Shown here one piece after another: positions 8,059-15,026 of a DNA stretch of 64,000 bases. Made by a program: the position numbers and the translations under genes. This DNA comes from Candidatus Woesearchaeota archaeon (GTDB lineage: Archaea > Nanobdellota > Nanobdellia > Woesearchaeales > UBA12501): NCBI GenBank assembly GCA_030651375.1, contig JAUSFM010000015.1, forward strand, positions 1 to 64,000, written 5' to 3'. Position 1 is the stretch's first letter; the number at the start of each line of letters is the position of its first letter. Under the pieces are notes generated by a model, which saw only the letters and a list, made by a program, of their open reading frames with translations, did no database searches and was not told where the DNA came from.

Positions 8059-8316
8059 CTAAAACTGCATCTGCACGTTGAATCGCTGCATACCCGGTCC
8101 GGGACGGAGAAGCAATTGAAGTTCGCGTACGTCAAACGGCACGACGTTGGGGTCAAATCCTCCTTTGATTAAAGAAATCTCGGCTTCTAACCGTTGCCAT
8201 CCAGTATATCGCGTGCAAACTGCTTTGGCATAATGGCTTTTTTGATCAAGACTTGGATCGGATACATTTTTTCCAAACCATTGAATCGCGTTTTGAATTT
8301 CGGAATCGATAGACAT
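8059..8316 (-). CDS. unknown 85-residue protein
   Basis: The open frame extends upstream into the TraB gene, but the sensible start is ATG 8314-8316, preceded by a GAGGGGC ribosome-binding site and 19 bases after the TraB stop. The product, beginning MSIDSEIQNA, is soluble and mixed in charge, with no recognised motif. It probably shares the transcript of the TraB-family gene. Confidence 0.5.
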   Translation of the reverse strand: MSIDSEIQNAIQWFGKNVSDPSLDQKSHYAKAVCTRYTGWQRLEAEISLIKGGFDPNVVPFDVRELQLLLRPGPGMQRFNVQMQF

Positions 8317-8335
8317 AGTGCCCCTCGTTTCTTGG

Positions 8336-9019
8336 TTATTTATTAATTTTCTGCAACAGCGCACGCATTCCCTCTTCATGCCCTGCTCCCACCACTGCAA
8401 GAATTTTTTTGTCAGGATGAAGATGCAGAAGCCGAACAAGTTGATACGCCATATACTCATTTCGTTCTTGAATGAGCACACGATAGAGCGAGGGATATCG
8501 CTTCTTAATTTCGCGAATCAGCCGTGCGATTAATTTGGTAGAGGGTACGCGGGAAAGGTCGAGCGTGAACACGCCGTATTTTTTCATCTGCCGCTGCGGA
8601 AAAAACAGTGCCATCAGGATATCACCAAGCAATCTCATTTTTTCTCTGAGGGTGAATTGCTGGGAAAACCGCGCCAGCGTCACTTCAATGTTCTGGTCGA
8701 TGAGAAACACCTGCAGTTTGCGCTTCTGCGCTGCGCGCACCGCGGCAAGCATGTCAGCGCCAGGAAGCACACCCACCTGCGCCCCCAGTCTTTTCTGCAT
8801 GTAGGCTCCAATCAGGGCGAACACTGCACCAGTAACGCCCACCCTGGGCACGAGCTGGAAAAATGAAGCGCGCCGCTGTTTGTGGGTAAGCGCCTCAAGC
8901 CGACCGGCGTCCAGCTCGACAGCGACAATATCAGGCAGGTGTTTTTCGATTGCTGACTCGATGGCGCGGACGCTTTCTTCAGCAATGTGGGAGGTGCCGA
9001 GCAAAATAACGTGTTTCAT
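8336..9019 (-). CDS. TraB/PrgY/GumN family protein
   Basis: The 227-residue protein has the family's conserved pieces: LLGTSHIAEES at the N-terminus, VAVELDAGR near residue 36, a central GVLPGADMLAA with VFLIDQNI, and VVGAGHEEGM near the C-terminus. TraB/PrgY proteins and the related TIKI metalloproteases share a GxxH fold; bacterial PrgY lowers pheromone signalling, and archaeal roles are unknown. The open frame runs 27 residues further upstream, but a TATA box (9041-9050) centred 26 bases from ATG 9019 fixes the start. One hydrophobic segment is visible (VGVTGAVFALIGAYM). An 85-residue unknown gene follows. Confidence 0.75.
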   Translation of the reverse strand: MKHVILLGTSHIAEESVRAIESAIEKHLPDIVAVELDAGRLEALTHKQRRASFFQLVPRVGVTGAVFALIGAYMQKRLGAQVGVLPGADMLAAVRAAQKRKLQVFLIDQNIEVTLARFSQQFTLREKMRLLGDILMALFFPQRQMKKYGVFTLDLSRVPSTKLIARLIREIKKRYPSLYRVLIQERNEYMAYQLVRLLHLHPDKKILAVVGAGHEEGMRALLQKINK

Positions 9020-9040
9020 ACAGCCCGTAAAAAGGTAAAA

Positions 9041-9050
9041 CTTTATAAAT
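9041..9050 (-). promoter_or_regulatory. TATA box of the TraB-family gene
   Basis: The minus strand reads ATTTATAAAG, centred about 26 bases before ATG 9019. This rules against the longer N-terminus. Confidence 0.55.
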
Positions 9051-9136
9051 ATTCGTTCCTGATTGTATGCTATCAAGTGCAACAAAATATTTAAATACAC
9101 AGCCGATTCCAGAGCAATCAGAAGGATAGGTGTACT

Positions 9137-9412
9137 ATGCTTAAGATGCGACGACTCTCAGAAACCTACAATATGAAAGTGTTCACTGATTCTGGTGACT
9201 ATTTTGGGGACATTGAAGAAACCCTGATGACCAAAACCAAGGTCTTTGGCTGGCGCATTCGCGCAACCAAGAATTCGTACCTCAACAAAGTGCTCGGTTC
9301 TGCAAAAGGAGTTATTGTACCGCACCAGCTTGTTAAGAATATCGGCGATATTATGATTATCTCGCGCGCTGCAGTGCCGAATTACACCCCTGAAGAAGCA
9401 GTAGCTGAATAA
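9137..9412 (+). CDS. PRC-barrel domain protein
   Basis: The 91-residue protein is a single PRC-barrel: RRLSETYNMKVFTDSG, GDYFGDIEETLM, GWRIRA, GVIVPHQLVKNIGDIMII. Members with this pattern (MKVFTDxGxYFG) are abundant in archaea and may contact RNA or cell-division proteins; the CdpB proteins that bind SepF are PRC-barrel proteins. A GTG/AGG ribosome-binding context precedes ATG 9137, and a TATA-like AATATTTAAATAC lies about 45 bases upstream. A second PRC-barrel gene occurs at 50741-51004. The family call is firm and the function is not. Confidence 0.8.
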   Translation: MLKMRRLSETYNMKVFTDSGDYFGDIEETLMTKTKVFGWRIRATKNSYLNKVLGSAKGVIVPHQLVKNIGDIMIISRAAVPNYTPEEAVAE

Positions 9413-9469
9413 GAAGAGTATTTATAACTTTTTTTCTTTTCTGAAGTGGTTTATATACGCTGCCAGAAA

Positions 9470-9480
9470 GTTTTAAAAAG
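9470..9480 (+). promoter_or_regulatory. TATA box of the lipid-kinase gene
   Basis: GTTTTAAAAAG is centred 29 bases before ATG 9504, implying a leaderless message. Confidence 0.45.
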
Positions 9481-9503
9481 CCGATTGGCACATACAAGAG
9501 ATA

Positions 9504-10418
9504 ATGGGAAAACAAAACAGGCTTCTTTTGATTTACAACCCTCATGCGCACAGCGGCAAGAGCATTACCGATCTGCCGGACATTCTTGAATATTTCAAAG
9601 ACCATGATGTTTCAGTTGATGTGGTGGAAACCAATGGGCCAGATGACGCAACAAAAAAAGCAGCAGCGGCGTGCGCAACCTATGCAACAATTGTTGCTGC
9701 GGGCGGCGATGGCACGATCAACGAAGTGATTAATGGTATTGTCAGCGGGAAAAATAAGAAAAAAAACAAAAACAAGAAGCAGCCACGATTAGGCATTATT
9801 CCTATGGGCACTGAAAATGTGCTTGCCCAAGAGCTGGGAATTTCTCTTGACCCGTACAAAGCATGCGAACGCATTATCAAAGGAACCGCCCATGCTGTTG
9901 ACCTTGGTGTTGCAAGAACAAGTACGAAGAAACGATATTTTATTATCGCATCGGGCATTGGATTTGACGCCCATATCGCAAACAGCATTGACCCGGCGCT
10001 GAAAAAGCTCATCGGCAGCACTGCATATGTACTCACTGGGTTGAGAGAGCTGTTCAACTATACGCCCTCGAACATGCGCATAAAAATAAATGGAGTTGAG
10101 TGCCGCGGCTATTTTGTTATTGTCGGCAATGCGAAATTGTATGGCGGTGGCACCATGCTGACACACAAGGCAGATATGACGGATGGTCTTCTGGACGCAT
10201 GCATTTTGCAGAGCAGAGATGTGTTTAATTTCATCAAGTTCTTGTTTGGTGTGGCAATTCAGAAGCATGACTATTTTGAGAACGTCGTGTATGCGCACAC
10301 CAAAAAACTGTCTATTGAATCAGACAAGCCCGTGCTGGTGCATGTTGATTGTGAAATTCTGGGGACGACACCAGTGGAAATTCAAGTATGCCCGAAGAAG
10401 TTGGAAATTATACATTAA
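9504..10418 (+). CDS. diacylglycerol/sphingosine kinase family lipid kinase
   Basis: The 304-residue protein is of the DAGK catalytic-domain (YegS/DgkB) family, which phosphorylates a lipid hydroxyl with ATP. The visible landmarks are LLIYNPHAHSG at the start, the nucleotide-binding AAGGDGTINEVINGI near residue 70, GIIPMGTENVLAQELG near 98, and SGIGFDAHI near 155. The C-terminal half has the family beta-sandwich feel (VIVGNAKLYGGG, MTDGLLDACIL). A lysine-rich insert (KNKKKNKNKKQ) follows the GGDGT loop. The likely substrate is an archaeal lipid precursor or diacylglycerol analogue. The gene's end overlaps the convergent MetK-like gene by four bases. Confidence 0.8.
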   Translation: MGKQNRLLLIYNPHAHSGKSITDLPDILEYFKDHDVSVDVVETNGPDDATKKAAAACATYATIVAAGGDGTINEVINGIVSGKNKKKNKNKKQPRLGIIPMGTENVLAQELGISLDPYKACERIIKGTAHAVDLGVARTSTKKRYFIIASGIGFDAHIANSIDPALKKLIGSTAYVLTGLRELFNYTPSNMRIKINGVECRGYFVIVGNAKLYGGGTMLTHKADMTDGLLDACILQSRDVFNFIKFLFGVAIQKHDYFENVVYAHTKKLSIESDKPVLVHVDCEILGTTPVEIQVCPKKLEIIH

Positions 10419-11596
10419 AGGCGTCCACGATGGCTGTCGGAGAGTGGAGGAGGAGCATAGTTTCCTTTCTTGTTCCATGGAAACGAGGGAGCATGGAAAA
10501 AATCAGACGAGCCAACAATCGCATGATACAAATTAGGACTACGCAAATCAAATCGATTGATTGCGCCCGATATGTGTAAAGGAATGTTGTCGCGAACCCA
10601 TGCTTCAAGTTTTTCTTGGGGGAGTTTTCCCGTACCATTTGTGGTGATATTCAATCCGACCTCTTCTCTGCCGATAGTGTAGCCCAGCGCAACGCGTGCA
10701 AAATCAGCAAGGCCATGCGCAACAACCTGCACGGCGATGTAGCGTGCGAGAAACGTACCGGTAGCTGAAGGTTTAGTGGGATCTTCTCCACTGAATGAGT
10801 CTTCCATACAGCCGTACGTGCCAAATCCATCACGGTAGGGTTTTGCTTCACGGGTGCCTTCATCAACTTCCCACCCGCCGGTATGCCACGCGCCAAGCCC
10901 GTTGATGACCAATAATGGAGTGCCCAATGAAACTGAGTATCGATTTTCGGTGCGGCCGAGAAGTTCACTAACACGACCACCAAGATGCAAACGAAGAGCC
11001 TCAATAGAAAGTGAATGGTCGTGCTGAACAGCGAGAGTGATAGTGGAGAGATTTACTAAACGTGAGCCACTGTATACTGCTTCAACACCCACTTTGCCGT
11101 CAGGTTGTAGGCCTGCCAACCCTGATGGAGAATCCTGATAGAGGTGATCAATAAGATCGCGAATCTCAACCGCAAGATACCGCTCCCAAGGAAGATGATG
11201 AGGGGATGTACGGTAGGCAACCGCGATTGGATTGCCTGAATCACCAGCGCAAGAATTTGCTGCAAGCGAATCTGCTTGCGACTTAAAGAAAAAATCCCAC
11301 ACAAAATCGGTCGTGCCAAGATGAGATTGATGAACCTTGTTGTAGTGCGCAACCAGCCGCCGATGGAGTTCTGGATATGTATCTTCAGTAAGAACTGACG
11401 CTGAAACTTCACCTGAAATACAGAGACGAGGTTTCTGAAGTGCACGAGAGAAACCACCGGCAACCCGCACATCAAATCGTGCTAGAGGATTACGTTCAAG
11501 AAAATACGCGCCAATCAGATGAGCTAATCCTGATTCCAGCTCATCCGGCTTTCCCCGCCGGCCTGCTTCAAATGAATGGATAATTCGCTCAGCCAT
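10415..11596 (-). CDS. divergent bacterial-type S-adenosylmethionine synthetase-like protein
   Basis: The 393-residue protein aligns by eye along the bacterial/eukaryotic MetK fold. It has PDELESG where MetK has HPDK, SGEV, CAGDSGNPI for the GAGDQG loop, LQPDGKVGVE for RPDxKxQV, and then DSFSGEDPTKPSATG and ARYIAVQVVAHGLAD, which closely resemble FSGKDPTK and ARYVAKNIVAAGLAD. Key residues differ: the N-terminal catalytic His is Lys (GKPDE), the following Lys is Glu, the SGKDP lysine is Glu, and the GRKI lysine segment is altered. Archaea normally use a different MAT family. It may be a pseudo-enzyme or have another substrate. ATG 11596 fits the TATA box (11619-11630) better than ATG 11605. 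Confidence 0.65.
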   Translation of the reverse strand: MAERIIHSFEAGRRGKPDELESGLAHLIGAYFLERNPLARFDVRVAGGFSRALQKPRLCISGEVSASVLTEDTYPELHRRLVAHYNKVHQSHLGTTDFVWDFFFKSQADSLAANSCAGDSGNPIAVAYRTSPHHLPWERYLAVEIRDLIDHLYQDSPSGLAGLQPDGKVGVEAVYSGSRLVNLSTITLAVQHDHSLSIEALRLHLGGRVSELLGRTENRYSVSLGTPLLVINGLGAWHTGGWEVDEGTREAKPYRDGFGTYGCMEDSFSGEDPTKPSATGTFLARYIAVQVVAHGLADFARVALGYTIGREEVGLNITTNGTGKLPQEKLEAWVRDNIPLHISGAINRFDLRSPNLYHAIVGSSDFFHAPSFPWNKKGNYAPPPLSDSHRGRL

Positions 11597-11618
11597 ACCT
11601 CGCATGAGCGAAGAAGGA

Positions 11619-11630
11619 ATTTAAAAAATT
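11619..11630 (-). promoter_or_regulatory. TATA box of the MetK-like gene
   Basis: An AATTTTTTAAATT core on the minus strand is centred about 27 bases before ATG 11596. Confidence 0.4.
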
Positions 11631-11683
11631 AACTACTCGTGCAAGTCGGATTGGAATAAGGCAAAATCAACGATCAGTTAGTT

Positions 11684-12253
11684 TCAACTATTCTTCGCTG
11701 CCTGTTCCTCTCCTCGTTTCAGCAGCGTTTTCAGAAGGTCCCACAATAATTCGCGCACTTTGGCGTGCTCTTCTTCGATGGAGGCGTGCAGAGTTCCGAG
11801 CTGATTCGTCAGCTCTTCTATTTTTTTATTTTTTTCTTCCATTGTGAGGTTGGTTGTTTTGAGCGCTTCGAGTTGCGCCGTGAGGTCTTGTTTGGTTATT
11901 TCGATTTTATCATTGAGCTGGCTGATTTCATCAAACCTGCCTTGTGCGTCCTGCACAGCCATGCCAGTAACGCCTGAAACAGGAGCTTGTTTTAAAAAAA
12001 AGAAGGTGAGAAAAATAAGCAATACCAGCGCACCGCCAAGGATAAAGGGTTTGATTGGAAGCTGAGAAATTTTTTGTGATGATGCTGACGATGAGAAATC
12101 ACGCTCCTTTGCGTGCATGATCATCGTGTTGTAAATGAAATTAACTTTGTGATAATCATAGCCCTTGTTTAGCAAAATATCACGAACATATTCCTTGCTG
12201 AATCCTTTTTCAAGGCCTTCTCTGAAAAAGTGGCGGATAAGCTCGTCGTTCAT
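11684..12253 (-). CDS. single-pass membrane protein with cytoplasmic helical domain and coiled coil
   Basis: The 189-residue protein has an N-terminal UBA-like helical region (IRHFFREGLEKGFSKE, LLNKGYDYHKV), one membrane helix at about 69-87 (PFILGGALVLLIFLTFFFL), then a short VSGVTGMAVQ linker and a long coiled coil (about 105-180; KIEITKQDL, KNKKIEELTNQL). It may form oligomers at the membrane. The upstream gene overlaps it by four bases (ATGA, 12250-12253), so the two are made together. Similar short membrane coiled-coil proteins with such N-termini are common in DPANN genomes, but no function is known to me. Confidence 0.6.
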   Translation of the reverse strand: MNDELIRHFFREGLEKGFSKEYVRDILLNKGYDYHKVNFIYNTMIMHAKERDFSSSASSQKISQLPIKPFILGGALVLLIFLTFFFLKQAPVSGVTGMAVQDAQGRFDEISQLNDKIEITKQDLTAQLEALKTTNLTMEEKNKKIEELTNQLGTLHASIEEEHAKVRELLWDLLKTLLKRGEEQAAKNS

Positions 12254-12789
12254 GAATCATCCTCTTTTTTTGCTGATGCAGTTGAAATATGAAGTGGATA
12301 CGCTTCAGAAAGGGCATGTTCTTTTATGTTTTTCGTTAATTCATCTTCAGTTGTCTCTTCCACGGTGTCAAACAAAGCAGTGAGACCCAGTTTCAGCCCG
12401 GAACCACCAGTAATCAGCTGATGCGTTGCCGGATGGATAGCCCATTGCTTTGCCCTGCCTGAAAACGGGTTAACAAAGTAAATGCAGAGCTGTTTGTGCA
12501 TGTTGACCAGCGCATCCCAGTGGTGAATAAGTGCTTCAAAGTTTCTTTTGGTATTTGCCACCACGATGCCAAAAGAAGTGGTGCTGTGTGCCTTAATGTC
12601 CTGAAGCTCCTTGACCAAATCCTGCGGAAAGGGCTTGACGTAAAACACCTGCACTGTGCCATTGTGCTGGACCAGCGTGAGCTTGTTCTTATCGACTGTA
12701 ATAGAGGAAAACCTTTTGAAGATAAGGTCCTTATTTTTCAAAAACAAGGCCATCCAATCGGTTAAGAAATCTGTAATGCTGATGTCCAT
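12250..12789 (-). CDS. unknown 179-residue soluble protein
   Basis: I do not recognise this protein. It begins MDISITDFLTDWMALF and has alternating beta and alpha segments (SSITVDKNKLTLVQHNG, SFGIVVANTKRNFEALI, CIYFVNPFSG), which suggest a small mixed alpha/beta or Rossmann-like domain. It is mildly acidic towards the C-terminus. The first codon of the open frame is GTG 12792, but ATG 12789 follows directly with a GAGGTG ribosome-binding site and a TATA box at about 12816-12828. It overlaps the membrane coiled-coil gene by four bases, so it is probably its cytoplasmic partner. Confidence 0.55.
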   Translation of the reverse strand: MDISITDFLTDWMALFLKNKDLIFKRFSSITVDKNKLTLVQHNGTVQVFYVKPFPQDLVKELQDIKAHSTTSFGIVVANTKRNFEALIHHWDALVNMHKQLCIYFVNPFSGRAKQWAIHPATHQLITGGSGLKLGLTALFDTVEETTEDELTKNIKEHALSEAYPLHISTASAKKEDDS

Positions 12790-12818
12790 CACCTCGATAC
12801 TTTTATGGAGTGACAGGT

Positions 12819-13199
12819 TTATAAATTTTGTTGGGGAAAAAACAGCAACGTGGTTCCTAATTTTAATTTTCGTGCCTTAACTGTACCTTGTTTGACCTCA
12901 ATCGCATACCGAAACGTTATCGGGGGGGTGTAAGCCGTAAACGGGAGAAAATGTTCCTTTATCGCAACAATCCGTTTCTTCGAATCCAAGAAAATGATAT
13001 CTATCGGAAAAAACACGAAAAACATGTGAAAGCTGCGTATTCTCTCATCCGGGAAAACAAACAGTAAGTTCTTTTGTCTGGAAAACATCAAACCACGGCA
13101 CCGCAACCATGCTGTTGCGCACATACCCGCTTTAAATAGGGGCCTGTGTGGCACGGACTGTTTTTTGCTGTTTTTCCGGAAAATCTTGACGTTGTTCAC
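12819..13199 (-). CDS. DUF192 family protein
   Basis: The 126-residue product contains a DUF192 (COG1430) domain: RGLMFSRQKNLLFVF, SFHMFFVFFPIDIIFLD, RIVAIKEHFLPF, FRYAIEVKQG, LKLGTTLLF. The family's conserved order RGLM...F.M....PLDIIFLD...Y.LEL..G is intact. Many members are exported, but no signal peptide is visible here. The start is uncertain: GTG 13199 gives a basic 25-residue leader, and ATG 13124 is an internal choice. A TATA-like CTATTTAAAG at 13130-13140 sits too close to either and might drive a shorter form. The function of the family is unknown. Confidence 0.65.
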   Translation of the reverse strand: MNNVKIFRKNSKKQSVPHRPLFKAGMCATAWLRCRGLMFSRQKNLLFVFPDERIRSFHMFFVFFPIDIIFLDSKKRIVAIKEHFLPFTAYTPPITFRYAIEVKQGTVKARKLKLGTTLLFFPQQNL

Positions 13200-13310
13200 G
13201 AGCTAAAACACCATTTTAACGCAGTTTTAAGGCTTATAACGCACTATGCGCAGCCATACCCTCTTTAAAATAGAAGCATTTATAAACTTTTACCTATTTA
13301 TAAAGTGATA

Positions 13311-13320
13311 AATTTAAATA
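13311..13320 (+). promoter_or_regulatory. TATA box of the TBP gene
   Basis: AATTTAAATA is centred about 29 bases before ATG 13344. A second TATA-like TTTATAAAG lies at about 13297-13305. TBP may bind here and control its own gene. Confidence 0.5.
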
Positions 13321-13343
13321 AAATACGTTTGGGGGTACTACCT

Positions 13344-13940
13344 ATGGCTACTGCAACCACTGTGCCAGCAAAAACAGCTACTGTTCCATCAAAAGCGTTA
13401 CCAGGACGCGAAATAAAAGTGGTGAACATTGTTGTTTCAGCCTCACTTGGCCACGATATTCCACTGGAAAAGATGGCCGCGACGCTGTCGAACACGGAAT
13501 ACAATCCGGAACAATTTCCCGGCCTTGTGATTCGGATTAAAGAGCCGAAAACATCAGCGCTCATCTTCAGCTCGGGAAAAATTGTGTGCACCGGCGCACG
13601 TTCTATGGACAAGGTCTACGAATCTATTGATAAGATCATAAAAAGCCTTGAAAAAATCAACATCAAGATCAAGGTACGGCCCGTCGTGAAGATCCAGAAC
13701 ATCGTTGCCTCCGGCAGAGTGGGAATGGACCTGAATTTAAACACGCTGGCCATGAAGCTTGAGAATACTGAATACGAGCCGGAACAATTCCCGGGTCTTG
13801 TGTACAAGCTTGCTGAAGCAAAGGCAACATTCCTGTTGTTCAGTAACGGCAAAGTTGTTTGCACGGGAACCAAGAGCGAAGCCGAAGTGCACCTTGCGCT
13901 CGACAAGCTCATTGAAAACCTCAAGAAGATTGTGAAGTAA
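13344..13940 (+). CDS. tbp: TATA-box-binding protein TBP
   Basis: The 198-residue protein has the two direct repeats of the TBP saddle. In each repeat a strand (VVNIVVSASLG; IQNIVASGRVG) is followed by ATLSNTEYNPEQFPGLV or AMKLENTEYEPEQFPGLV, then a SGKIVCTG or NGKVVCTG strand. It binds promoter TATA boxes and recruits TFB and RNA polymerase. A Thr/Ala/Pro-rich leader of about 20 residues precedes the first repeat. The open frame reaches GTG 13305, but ATG 13344 fits the upstream TATA box. A T-rich terminator follows. Confidence 0.95.
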   Translation: MATATTVPAKTATVPSKALPGREIKVVNIVVSASLGHDIPLEKMAATLSNTEYNPEQFPGLVIRIKEPKTSALIFSSGKIVCTGARSMDKVYESIDKIIKSLEKINIKIKVRPVVKIQNIVASGRVGMDLNLNTLAMKLENTEYEPEQFPGLVYKLAEAKATFLLFSNGKVVCTGTKSEAEVHLALDKLIENLKKIVK

Positions 13941-13971
13941 TTAATTTTTTATTTATTTCTTATTTTTTTAG
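13941..13971 (+). terminator. T-rich terminator after tbp
   Basis: Directly after the stop codon the sequence has three T runs (aatttttta, atttatttc, attttttta), which is a typical archaeal terminator. Confidence 0.5.
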
Positions 13972-13994
13972 TTAGTACGTCTGCCAACCCGAAA

Positions 13995-14005
13995 GTTTAA
14001 TAAAC
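13995..14005 (+). promoter_or_regulatory. TATA box of hicBA
   Basis: GTTTAATAAAC is centred 26 bases before ATG 14026. Its palindromic shape could also make it part of an operator for HicB, which usually represses its own promoter. Confidence 0.5.
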
Positions 14006-14025
14006 GTCAGTGGTTTCTAACAGGT

Positions 14026-14250
14026 ATGGCACGAACATTTCACGTACTCATAGAACAGGACGAGGATGGAGGATATGTTGGCAAGGTTGCTGAACTCCAA
14101 GGATGCCTCAGCCAAGGCGATACGCTGGATGAGCTGATGTCCAACATAAAAGAGGCAATTGAACTCTGCCTTGAAGTAGCAGAAGAAGAAAAGGGGGGAG
14201 TGAGTAAAGACCAAATAAAATTTGTCGGCGTTCAAGAGGTACAGGTGTAA
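14026..14250 (+). CDS. hicB: HicB-like antitoxin
   Basis: The 74-residue protein has the HicB/UPF0150 fold pattern: FHVLIEQDEDGGYVGKV, ELQGCLSQGDTLDELMSNI, KEAIELCLEV. It would neutralise the HicA ribonuclease encoded immediately after it. It is short and lacks the C-terminal DNA-binding domain found in some HicB proteins. The order here is antitoxin first. TATA box 13995-14005 supports a leaderless start. Confidence 0.85.
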   Translation: MARTFHVLIEQDEDGGYVGKVAELQGCLSQGDTLDELMSNIKEAIELCLEVAEEEKGGVSKDQIKFVGVQEVQV

Positions 14251-14253
14251 GTT

Positions 14254-14478
14254 TTGAAGCTTCCGCTTCTCTCTTCAAAAGAGGCATGTAGATTTCTTGA
14301 AAAAGAAGGTTTTCAAATCGTTCGCCAAAAAGGCAGTCACCGATTCTACCGCCACCCTGATGGCAGAACAACGGTCGTGCCTGTCCATTCCAACAAGGAC
14401 ATAAAAAGAGGCCTGCTGAAAGGCATACTGGATGAAATAAAAATGAGCAGGGAAGATTTTTTTGCTAAATACTGCTAA
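14254..14478 (+). CDS. hicA: HicA-like mRNA interferase toxin
   Basis: The 74-residue protein has a dsRNA-binding-like HicA fold: LSSKEACRFLEKEGF, then QKGSHRFYRHPDG, which holds the conserved catalytic His (GSH), followed by TTVVPVHSNKDIKRGLL and ILDEIKMS. HicA toxins cleave mRNA. The only upstream start in a sensible place is TTG 14254, three bases after the hicB stop; a weak start would keep toxin level below antitoxin level. All visible key residues are present, so the toxin looks active. Confidence 0.85.
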   Translation: MKLPLLSSKEACRFLEKEGFQIVRQKGSHRFYRHPDGRTTVVPVHSNKDIKRGLLKGILDEIKMSREDFFAKYC

Positions 14479-14523
14479 CCCAGCACAATTAACTTAATAA
14501 ATACAAACAATTTCTTTGACGCC

Positions 14524-14943
14524 ATGACTATCAGAAATACGCTTGCCAGCATCGTCAGCGCAGCAGTGCTTGCTCTGCCAGGATGTGGATTTGATACAAA
14601 GGACTGCGGCCAATACAAATTTGAGGGAATAATGCGCAGCGAGCATGGTCTTGTTGAAGAGGTGTATGTTTCATTTTGGTCACAAGAGCAGGAGTTCAGC
14701 AGACATACCCATGTGTTAACTGTAAACAGTAGTTATTATCACAGCATTGATAAGTACACAGACGAGAACGGAGACTTTAGAGTAGATGAATTTAGTACGC
14801 AAACAGGAAGTCTCACCCCCACTACCTATAGGTGGGGCGAGGTGGGAGCTCCGGTTCTTCGTGAAGCCCAAAAGAGATTTGATGATTATCTTAGCAAAAT
14901 TAGAGAGATGAAACAACATGAGGGTTTAGAGTCGTTACGTTAG
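14524..14943 (+). CDS. predicted lipoprotein of unknown function
   Basis: The 139-residue protein begins with a short basic N-terminus and a hydrophobic stretch (LASIVSAAVLALPGCGF) whose LPGC matches a lipobox, with Cys at about residue 21. It is therefore probably exported and lipid-anchored. The mature part has mixed charge, with a strand-rich central region (VYVSFWSQEQEF, HVLTVNSSYY) and a charged C-terminal helix. I recognise no family. A TATA-like TTAATAAATAC lies about 30 bases before the ATG. It stands alone between hicA and mcm. Confidence 0.6.
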   Translation: MTIRNTLASIVSAAVLALPGCGFDTKDCGQYKFEGIMRSEHGLVEEVYVSFWSQEQEFSRHTHVLTVNSSYYHSIDKYTDENGDFRVDEFSTQTGSLTPTTYRWGEVGAPVLREAQKRFDDYLSKIREMKQHEGLESLR

Positions 14944-15026
14944 TGACGTGTTCTTATTATTATTATATCTACCAACTCCACACTAATTAACTTAATAAAC
15001 CCCATTCGGTTCCCTCCAGAGGGAGG

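Noticed and set aside
8317-8481. N-terminal extension of the 85-residue gene, overlapping the TraB-family gene
   Set aside because: The extra residues are the TraB gene read in another frame. ATG 8316 with its ribosome-binding site is the better start.
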